From JANXQG01 sp963709175 (GTDB lineage: Bacteria > Planctomycetota > Planctomycetia > Pirellulales > Thermoguttaceae): a stretch of DNA of 64,000 nt. The stretch lies in contig CAVPVK010000008.1 in assembly GCA_963709175.1 (NCBI GenBank), positions 1-64,000 on the forward strand, written 5' to 3'. Each line of letters opens with the position of its first letter. Position 1 is the first letter of the stretch. The notes under the pieces were generated by a model. The model worked only from the letters and a program-made list of their open reading frames with translations, ran no database searches and was not told the DNA's origin. Positions 57,377-64,000 of the stretch are shown one piece after another. A program made the position numbers and the translations under genes.

Positions 57377-59109
57377 CGCCGGATTGCTCCTTTTTCAAGC
57401 AGGTAGGAACCGATGACCAAAGCGTCCAACGGCGACGTCCAGAACGATTCGACCGCGTCGCGCGGCGTACAAACGATCGGCTCGCCGCGGGTATTGAACG
57501 ACGTGTTGACCAGCACGGGCACGCCCGTCCTCCGCTTGAAGGCCTGCAGCAGATCGTAATAGACGGCATTCTGGCGGCGATTGACGGTCTGCACTCGCGC
57601 GGTGCCGTCAACGTGCCGGACGGCGGGAATGCGCTCCGCCTTGTCCGCGCAGACGTCGAAGACAAAGAGCATGAAGGGCGACGCCATCGCGCCTTGGAAC
57701 CAGTCGGCAGCATCCTCTTCCAGGACCACCGGCGCGACGGGACGGAAGTCCTCGCGATCCTTGATGTTGTTGAGCCTCTCTTGCATCTCCGCAGCCAGGG
57801 GCGAGGCGAGGATCGAGCGGGCCCCCAGCGCGCGGGGACCGAACTCCATGCGGCCTTGGAACCAGCCGATGATCTTGTCCTCAACGAGCAGATCGGCCGT
57901 CTCCTCGGCCACGTTTTCCAGCTTGCGGTAAGCCACGCCCGTCCAATCCAGAAACGTTTTGATCTGCTTGTCGTCGTAGTCGGGCCCCAGGAAGGCGTGG
58001 TCCATGCGATAACACCGCGGCGCTCCCTGCCGCTGTTGGAGGTCGACCCAAAGCGCTGCGCCCAGTGCGGTCCCCGCGTCGCCGGCCGCAGGCTGCACCC
58101 AAACCTGCTGGAAAGGGCCCCGATCCCGCAGCCGCGCGTTCATGACGCAGTTCAGGGCAACCCCGCCGGCCAGCGCCAGGTTTGGCTCCTTGGTCGTTGC
58201 ATGCAGCCAGCGAGCCAACTCGAGCACCGTTTCCTCCAACGCCACTTGCAGCGAGTGGGCAACATCGTAATGCCGCTGCTCGAGGGGCCCGCCGCGCTGC
58301 CGGGCGGGTCCGAAACGCTCGGCGAGCCGCCGCGGCCCTATCGTATACTGGCCGTTGCCTTGGAGATCAATAATCTGGCGGAATTCGTCCAGGTAGGCTG
58401 GCTTGCCGAATGACGCCAAGGCCATGACTTTGTATTCGTCCGACGAATGCAGGAATCCCAAGTGCCCCGTCACCTCCTCGTAGAGAAGCCCGAGGGAATG
58501 CGGCATATCGACCTGGCCCACCATTTCCATTGACGTACCGGCCGCGCGGCCGTAGCTGGTAGTCGCAATTTCGCCTCGGCCGTCGAGCGTCATGACTGCG
58601 GCGCGATCGAACGGCGAGGCCAGGAACGCGCTGGCAGCGTGGGCCACATGGTGCTCGACGAAATGCCAGCGCCGCCGGCCATCGTTCACAGCGCCGCGAA
58701 AGCGCTCTTGCAGATGATGCGGCGCGCCGTCGGCGAGCATCTCCGGGGCGTTGACAATCGAGCAGAGAAAGAGCGGGTCCCAGGGCGATTGCCCGTCCGT
58801 CCATGGCGACGCGACCCGCGTAGGCCGCAGCGGCAGGGGAATCGCTTCCGCCTCCGAATGCCCATTGAGCAGCAATTGCGGCGCATAGGAATAGGCCACG
58901 TGGTCCACGTCCGCCAGTCGAATACCGGCCGCCGCCAGGCAATAGTCCACGGCGTGATAAGGCAGTTCGTAGGTGCTGAAGGGAATCGGACGCTTGCCGT
59001 GCTTCACGTGCGTGAAGCGCTCTTCCTCGGCGGCGGCAAGCACTTCGCCATTGCGAACGAGACAGGCTGCCGGGTCATGATAGACGGCATTGATTCCCAA
59101 CGTATACAT
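57373..59109 (-). CDS. NodU/CmcH-type carbamoyltransferase
   Basis: The ~578-residue product matches O-carbamoyltransferases: MYTLGINAVYHDPAACLV (N-terminal ATPase-like half), VAAAEEERFTHVKHG-like region, FVEHHVAHAASAFLASPF (metal/His site), TLDGRGEIATTSYGR, LALAGGVALNC, EFGPRALGARSILASP, RPVAPVVLEEDAADWF and LVNTSFNTRGEPIVCTP. The family uses carbamoyl phosphate and ATP to carbamoylate sugar hydroxyls. The start at 59109 is chosen because family members begin MYxLGIN; 59124 is an alternative, and the open frame extends further up. It overlaps the GT9 gene by ~35 bases and the GT2 gene by four. Confidence 0.9.
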   Translation of the reverse strand: MYTLGINAVYHDPAACLVRNGEVLAAAEEERFTHVKHGKRPIPFSTYELPYHAVDYCLAAAGIRLADVDHVAYSYAPQLLLNGHSEAEAIPLPLRPTRVASPWTDGQSPWDPLFLCSIVNAPEMLADGAPHHLQERFRGAVNDGRRRWHFVEHHVAHAASAFLASPFDRAAVMTLDGRGEIATTSYGRAAGTSMEMVGQVDMPHSLGLLYEEVTGHLGFLHSSDEYKVMALASFGKPAYLDEFRQIIDLQGNGQYTIGPRRLAERFGPARQRGGPLEQRHYDVAHSLQVALEETVLELARWLHATTKEPNLALAGGVALNCVMNARLRDRGPFQQVWVQPAAGDAGTALGAALWVDLQQRQGAPRCYRMDHAFLGPDYDDKQIKTFLDWTGVAYRKLENVAEETADLLVEDKIIGWFQGRMEFGPRALGARSILASPLAAEMQERLNNIKDREDFRPVAPVVLEEDAADWFQGAMASPFMLFVFDVCADKAERIPAVRHVDGTARVQTVNRRQNAVYYDLLQAFKRRTGVPVLVNTSFNTRGEPIVCTPRDAVESFWTSPLDALVIGSYLLEKGAIRR

Positions 59110-60357
59110 GATACGGGTTCTCATGGGGGTGAAGCAAATCGACGTGCGCCGCAGGGCGGAATTCCGCCCGCCTGGCCAGAATACCTTCCGCCTTGGGGAC
59201 TCGCTCGAAGACAGGCCCCGAACTCGCCGAGAGGGTGCTGGCCAGCGGCAGTCTGGAAACAAGGCTTGGGTCCTGCGGTCGAAGGGCGGTTGCATCCATG
59301 AGTTCAACGACGGCCTCGACGACTCGACTCGGCGCGACGCCGCGGAGGCAGCCATGATGCAGCATGGGGCAAACGCTCTTGAAGCAGTACTTGCAGTCCA
59401 CGTCGTGATACAAGGTGCGATGCGCAACATTCCAAGGCGTGTGCTGTGGATTGGTCAGTGCATAGAGGTCGACGACCGGCGTACCGACCGCCGCCGCGAT
59501 ATGTACCGGGCCGGAGTTGTTCGTCAACAGCAACGGAGCCTGGGCTACGACCGCGGCAAACTCCGGCAGGCGCAGAGCTCCTGCCGTGGAAATCGAGGGC
59601 CCGCTGATGCGCCGCCGGATCTCCGCAACCAGTTCGACTTCCGACGCGTCGCCCGTGAAGACTACGCGAAGACGATGCTTTTCCATCAAGTCGCTGGCCG
59701 CCTGGGCGAACAACTCGACGGGGTAACGTCTCGACGGCGCCGACGCGCCCGGATGGATGAGCAACCAGCGTCTGGAGCCGTCCAGTCCAAGATCGCGGAG
59801 CAGCGCCGCGGCGCAATCCCGGGCCGCGGCGGGAATCGACAGCACCAAACCGTCGTCGCCGCAGCGATAGCCCACGCCGGCGACGAGATCGAGCTGCCGC
59901 CGCACCTCATGCCGTATCAGGCCTTGCGGCTCGTCTTCCTGGACCCAGTCCGTCAGGAGATGATAAGGATTCTCCCGGCAGCGGGCCAGACGCAATGGTA
60001 TGCCGGCCAGATGGCACATGAGGGCCGCCGGCAACGGACTCTGGCTGAAGACCGTGAAGATCACCGCCGCGTCGAAGCGGCAGCGGCGCAAACGCTCGAT
60101 CATGCGAACGTCTGCCCGCGCCCGGCGTCACCGGGCGAGGGCTTCATCCAGGGCGGCGCGTAGCTGATGATGCGATCGATGTCGGGTGACATGCCAGCCA
60201 GACTTGAACCAGCGGGCGATGTCAACAGGGTCACGTGGCGACGCCGCGCGGAGCGTTTGACGGCGCACAGCGCCGGCGTCGTCATAAGCACGTCGCCCAA
60301 GTTGTCGAGCCTAACGCACAGAATGCGCTCGGCGGTCTGCCAGCTCGCAGTGCTCAT
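59075..60357 (-). CDS. GT9 family heptosyltransferase-like glycosyltransferase (one frame break)
   Basis: The ~427-residue protein starts ERILCVRLDNLGDVLMTTPAL, the classic GT9 opening, then VTLLTSPAGSSLAGMSPDIDRI. After a break near 60,110 it continues FDAAVIFTVFSQSPLPAALM, HPGASAPSRRYPVELFAQ, APLLLTNNSGPVHIAAAVGTP (GT9 donor-site motif) and YCFKSVCPMLHHGCL with clustered Cys. GT9 enzymes transfer ADP-heptose or related donors onto lipopolysaccharide or glycoprotein. It is next to hldE, which makes ADP-heptose, supporting a heptose donor. GAGGA lies eight bases before the ATG. Starts and stops overlap both neighbours. Confidence 0.87.
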
Positions 60358-61969
60358 GGTTTCGGTCCTCGCGGTAGTTGCTCGTCAGCTCATCCCCGGC
60401 AGGCTTGCTCCGCCGGATGCGGTCGATGATCGTGGTTGTGGAATGGTGCGGCATAAACGGCAGGATCTGGACGGCGCCGCCGAGTTGCTCGACGAGCCTC
60501 GCTTCGGGAAGCGTCTGGCGGGTGTAATCGCCTCCTTTAACGAAAACGTTCGGCTGTATGGCTTCGATCAGCCGGTGCGGGGTTTCCTCGTCGAAGGCCA
60601 CCAGGTGATCGATGCAACCGAGCCCGGCCAGAACGCTGAGGCGCTCCGTCAAAGTGTTGATCGGCCGACCGGGCCCCTTGAGGCGGCGAATGCTCCCGTC
60701 GGTGTTGACCCCCACGATCAGGACGTCGCCCAATCGCCGGGCTTGCTCGAGATAGGCCACGTGCCCGCCATGCAGGATGTCAAAGCAGCCGCTGGTCAGG
60801 ACGATATGGCGATGATGCCGCCGATGCTCGGCCAGGCTGGGCAATAAACTGGGCAGGTCGTATCGCACTGTCGGCCGCCCGCCCAGTCGTTGCTTCAACT
60901 CGTGATTCGAGCAGGTGGCCGTGAATCGCTTGGAGACCGCGATGTCGGCCGCCATCGAGGCCAGTTCCGCCGCCGCGCGGGTGGTGGCGCCGGCCGCCAA
61001 GGCCAGGGCCAGCGTGGCGAGATAGGAGTCTCCCGCTCCGGCCGTCTGGCTTTGTGGGGCCGTCCTGGCATAGGTCCGCACGGGCGGACAACCTCGCTCG
61101 AAGACCAGGCCGCCCTCGCTATCAAGCGTCACGGCGACGATCCGCGCGGCGGTCAAGCCGAGGAGCTCCTCGCCCTGGTCCCAGAGAGCCGACCAGCGCG
61201 GCCCCTCGCGTTCTGCCGCCGGCAGGCCGAGTAGTTTGATCGCCTCAGGATAATTCGGCTTGCAGGCAGTCATACCCACCTGGCGGAACCGGGCGAAGTC
61301 CTTGGCGTCCACGACCAGGACCTTCGGCGCCCTGGCCTTGAGGAGTTTCAACCGCTCGATGATCGCCGGCGTGAGGACGCCGTAACCGTAGTCCGACACG
61401 ACCACCAGGTCCGCGCTCGCATAGGCCGCGTCGAGCCGCTCCAGCAACCTGGCTTGCGTCGCCGCATCGATCGGGGCCGTGCAGCCTTGATCCAGCCGCG
61501 CGACCGTGTGCTGGTCGCTGGTGATCCGCGTCTTGGAGAGCGTGCGCCGTTCGTCCGCGCGAAGCAGGTCGCTCGTGGCAACGTTTCTTTCCGCGAGCAA
61601 GCGGCACAAGGCGTCCGCTTCGGGATCGTTGCCGACTGCTCCCAGGATCGTGGCAGCGGCTCCCAGGGCTGCAAGGTTGGCTGCGCAGTTGCCCGCGCCG
61701 CCGGGCATATCGGCGCGGGACCGAAAATCGATGATCGGTACGGGGGCCTCCTGGCAAAGGCGAGAACTGCTCCCCAGGATATACGAGTCCAACATGGTGT
61801 CGCCGATAACCAGAACGCGCAGTCCGCGAAAGGCCTCGAGCAATGCGAGGCGATCGTTGGCGGTTTCACTGTCGCGACCGTTCGCGTCAACCGGCCCGCA
61901 GCCTTCGGCATCGGCGGGCATGAGCCGCTCTGTCCCATCGTAGAGAAATGCCTTCGGTTTTTTCAGCAT
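60311..61969 (-). CDS. hldE: Bifunctional D-beta-D-heptose 7-phosphate kinase / D-beta-D-heptose 1-phosphate adenylyltransferase
   Basis: The 552-residue product has both HldE halves. The kinase (~40-360) has RVLVIGDTMLDSYILGSSSRL, EAPVPIIDFRSRADMPGGAGN, DLVVVSDYGYGVL and the catalytic TAGAGDSYLATLALAL of the ribokinase family. The adenylyltransferase (~395-525) has IVLTSGCFDILHGGHVAYLEQA (the HxGH nucleotidyltransferase motif), VGVNTDGSIRRLKGPGRPI and VFVKGGDYTRQTLPE. It makes ADP-heptose from heptose 7-phosphate in two of the pathway steps; GmhB-like phosphatase and isomerase genes are not here. GGAGGA lies nine bases before the ATG. The tail overlaps the GT9 start by 47 bases. Confidence 0.94.
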   Translation of the reverse strand: MLKKPKAFLYDGTERLMPADAEGCGPVDANGRDSETANDRLALLEAFRGLRVLVIGDTMLDSYILGSSSRLCQEAPVPIIDFRSRADMPGGAGNCAANLAALGAAATILGAVGNDPEADALCRLLAERNVATSDLLRADERRTLSKTRITSDQHTVARLDQGCTAPIDAATQARLLERLDAAYASADLVVVSDYGYGVLTPAIIERLKLLKARAPKVLVVDAKDFARFRQVGMTACKPNYPEAIKLLGLPAAEREGPRWSALWDQGEELLGLTAARIVAVTLDSEGGLVFERGCPPVRTYARTAPQSQTAGAGDSYLATLALALAAGATTRAAAELASMAADIAVSKRFTATCSNHELKQRLGGRPTVRYDLPSLLPSLAEHRRHHRHIVLTSGCFDILHGGHVAYLEQARRLGDVLIVGVNTDGSIRRLKGPGRPINTLTERLSVLAGLGCIDHLVAFDEETPHRLIEAIQPNVFVKGGDYTRQTLPEARLVEQLGGAVQILPFMPHHSTTTIIDRIRRSKPAGDELTSNYREDRNHEHCELADRRAHSVR

Positions 61970-61990
61970 GGCTGCTGTTCCTCCATTTGC

Positions 61991-63336
61991 CTAGGGAAGA
62001 TGGTGGTGGCGCACCACGGAAACGCGGGCCACCGGCGTTCGCCGGCGCCGCTGCGGAACGGGCCCAGAATTCGATGCGACGCCCGCGGCCAACGCCGACG
62101 CGGCAGACCGCGGAAGAACCTCTTCATAAATCCGCGCAACGAGTTGCGCCACGCGGCCCCACGTGAACAACTTGTTGACGCGGGCGATTGCCGCGCGGCG
62201 CATGCCGTACATCAATCGGGGCTGGCGCAAAAGTTCCGCCAACCTGGCTCCCACGGCATCGGCGTCGTGCGGCGGCACCAGGAATCCCGTGCCGCCATGT
62301 TCGACCGTGTATTGGATGCCGCCCACAGCGGAACCCACCACGGGCGTGCCGCAGGCCATCGCCTCCAGCGGCGTGATGCCGAAGGGCTCATACCAGGGTG
62401 TGGTCACGAAGACGTCGGCGGCGCTGTCGTAATAGCGCAGGGCCTGCCGCCTCAGGCGGCCGGTGAAGCGGACGCGATCCGCCACGCCCTCGCGCCGGGC
62501 CACTTCCATGAGCCGGCCGATCTCCGGAGTGACCGCCGGGTCCGGCTCGTCCGACTCGCCGCCCGCGATCAGCATCCGCGCGGGAATACCGTGGCCCAGA
62601 ACGAGCCTGGCAAAGCCCTCGATCGCCGTGTCCACGCCCTTGCGCGGCACCATGCGGCCGACATGCAGAACCACGCGTTCCGTCGCGTCCAGTCCCAAGC
62701 GGCGGCGAGCCGCGAAGCGTTCGACGGGAGCGAGCTCGTCACCATCGAAGCCGCACGGCGCCATGCGGATCTTGTCGGCATCGACTCCATAAAGCGTTTC
62801 CTGGTCGCGCCGGTCCTGCGGGCACTCGGCAATGATCGCGTCAGCATCGTTCATGACTTGCTTCTCGATCTCCAGGCGCCGAGCGGGAAAGCCGTCGGCA
62901 TCCCTTTGGTGCATGAGACGCACTCGACCCAACGCATGGAACGTAACCACCAGTGGCAGGCCGAAGGCCCGCTTCAGCCGCGCGCCTACGAGGCCGGACA
63001 TGAAAAAATTGGCGTGCACAAGATCGTAGTCACGCCGGTCGAGAAGGAAATCGATCATCCAGCGCGTGAATTCGTTCATCATCGGCAACATGTCTTCCTT
63101 GGGAACGAATCGCGGCGGCCCGGCATCGACGTGGATCACGCGGAGACCTTTTTCGATCTCGCTGATCGCCGGCAGCGAGGGATCGTCGCGGCGCGTGAAG
63201 ACATCAATCTTATAGCCCATGCGGGCCAGATGGCGCCCAATTGCGCGACATAGACGTTCTGACCGCCGCTGTCGACGCCGCCCAACGCGCTCAGTGGAGA
63301 CGCGTGCTCGCTAATGACCGCTATTCGCCGTGACAT
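61991..63336 (-). CDS. GT4 family glycosyltransferase (one frame break)
   Basis: The rejoined ~448-residue protein starts MSRRIAVISEHASPLSALGG, then GGQNVYVAQLG (the glycine-rich GT4 N-terminal loop of sucrose-phosphate-synthase-like enzymes). After a break near 63,230 come MGYKIDVFTRRDDPSLP, DLVHANFFMSGLVG, VVLHVGRMVPRKGVDTAIEG, VRFTGRLRRQALRYYDSAAD and TTPWYEPFGITPLEAMACG with the E-x7-E donor motif. The C terminus is an Arg-rich tail. It uses a nucleotide sugar in the cytosol. GGAGAGATC precedes the ATG. It overlaps the neighbouring GT4 gene by 26 bases and lies 21 bp before hldE. Confidence 0.9.
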
Positions 63337-64000
63337 GATCTCTCCTCTCGTTCGTTCTTTGCAGGGGAATGCCGACAACCTCGGCAAGCACTCGATCCCA
63401 ATCACTGGTGAATCGTTCGATTCCGAAGCGCTGCTTCGCGTAGCGCCGGGCGTTTTCTCCGATGTAACGCGCTAACGGCGCGTCGTCCAGCAGGATGCGC
63501 ATCGCCGCCACCAGGCCTTCCAGCCGCGTATCAATGAACCCGCTGACGCCGTTTTGCACGACGGTGGCCATCTCGGTCGTAGCCAGCGCCACGATCGGCA
63601 TCCCCAGCATCATGGCTTCGCAGACCGCAAGGTTCAGACTCGTGTAGCGAATCGGGTTGAGAAAGAAACGATAGCGGGCTTCAAATTGCGCCAGCTTCGG
63701 CGGTTCCACCTCACCTAATCCCCCCAGCGACTCCGATCCCATCCCCACGAGATCCAGCGGCGCGTGCTTTCGCAGTTCCAGAAACAAGTCGGGGCCCACG
63801 CGGCGACCGCGGCTGCCCAGGTTATTGATGACTACGATTCCACGGCGAATGTCTCCCGCGTAGCCGACCTCCGGACGGCAAGGCACGCCGTGGTCAATGA
63901 CGCGGACCGTTGCGCTTCCGTTGTTCCACATCAAGGCGTTGAAAGGCGTGACGTGCACCAGCATGCCGTGATCTTCCGCGAACCAGTGCCGTTGCTCGGT
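63311..64000 (-). CDS. GT4 family glycosyltransferase, C-terminal part (cut by the window edge)
   Basis: The frame runs from the window edge to a stop at 63311. It shows VVINNLGSRGRRVGPDLFLELR, DLVGMGSESLGGLG, RYRFFLNPIRYTSLNLAVCEA (the E-x7-E region: EAMMLGMPIVAL) and MATVVQNGVSGFIDTRLEGL, the typical C-terminal domain of a GT4 enzyme. The N-terminal domain lies beyond 64,000. The stop overlaps the next GT4 start by 26 bases, showing one operon. It has a unit layout close to the next gene and both may act on the same glycan. Confidence 0.85.
   Translation of the reverse strand, partial: TEQRHWFAEDHGMLVHVTPFNALMWNNGSATVRVIDHGVPCRPEVGYAGDIRRGIVVINNLGSRGRRVGPDLFLELRKHAPLDLVGMGSESLGGLGEVEPPKLAQFEARYRFFLNPIRYTSLNLAVCEAMMLGMPIVALATTEMATVVQNGVSGFIDTRLEGLVAAMRILLDDAPLARYIGENARRYAKQRFGIERFTSDWDRVLAEVVGIPLQRTNERRDHVTANSGH

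Overview
The window is GC-rich bacterial chromosome and most likely comes from a planctomycete. This is inferred from gene content: a HAF-repeat/PEP-CTERM secreted protein, a kinase-nSTAND-formylglycine-enzyme giant, a TPR-C39 giant, GH92/GH130 mannoside enzymes, a Tyr/Gly-rich and a Cys-rich secreted protein, and long palindromic intergenic repeats. At least 25 coding regions or junctions show a single reading-frame break that is healed by a one- or two-base indel, often in a G/C run. The density (about one per 2-3 kb, in every functional class) looks like residual assembly error more than gene decay. I therefore annotate such genes as single CDSs and give the approximate break.

Layout. 1-3.8 kb is the edge of a phage-like or integrative element: a HTH excisionase-type protein, a small zinc-finger protein, a replisome organizer with iteron-like repeats inside the gene (a lambda O-like arrangement), a DnaB-type helicase and two small genes. 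4.5-8.5 kb holds a zinc-ribbon/HIRAN protein, a double PEP-CTERM protein, a branched palindromic repeat, tRNA-Ala(GGC) and a secreted protein. 8.9-17.2 kb holds a TolC/OprM-type lipoprotein, an alpha/beta hydrolase, a basic secretory protein-type metallopeptidase, and a GH92 mannosidase followed by a GH130 phosphorylase/hydrolase. 17.3-23.6 kb (minus strand) is a TetR-HlyD-ATPase-permease-permease operon in the same order as E. coli ybiH-ybhG-ybhF-ybhS-ybhR.

A 1,704-bp insertion sequence with an 8-bp target duplication (23,785-25,488) separates that operon from a type VI secretion locus (25.7-37.7 kb): tssA, tssB, tssC, hcp, tagJ/impE, tssE, tssF, tssG, clpV and an unrecognised downstream gene. 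No tssJ, tssK, tssL, tssM or vgrG is present in the window. After it come a PIG-L deacetylase, a ~1,670-residue TPR protein with an internal C39-like peptidase domain (minus strand), a ~1,455-residue Ser/Thr kinase + nSTAND NTPase + FGE-like protein (plus strand), and two glycosyltransferase genes.

51.9-54.4 kb carries small stress/surface genes (GlsB/YeaQ type, Tyr/Gly-rich, Cys-rich, YciE/DUF892). 54.5-64 kb (minus strand) is an MFS transporter and then a tightly overlapping glycan cluster: GT4 (cut by the window edge), GT4, HldE, GT9 heptosyltransferase type, NodU/CmcH carbamoyltransferase and a GT2 with a membrane tail. Together these suggest assembly of a heptose-containing, possibly carbamoylated surface glycan.
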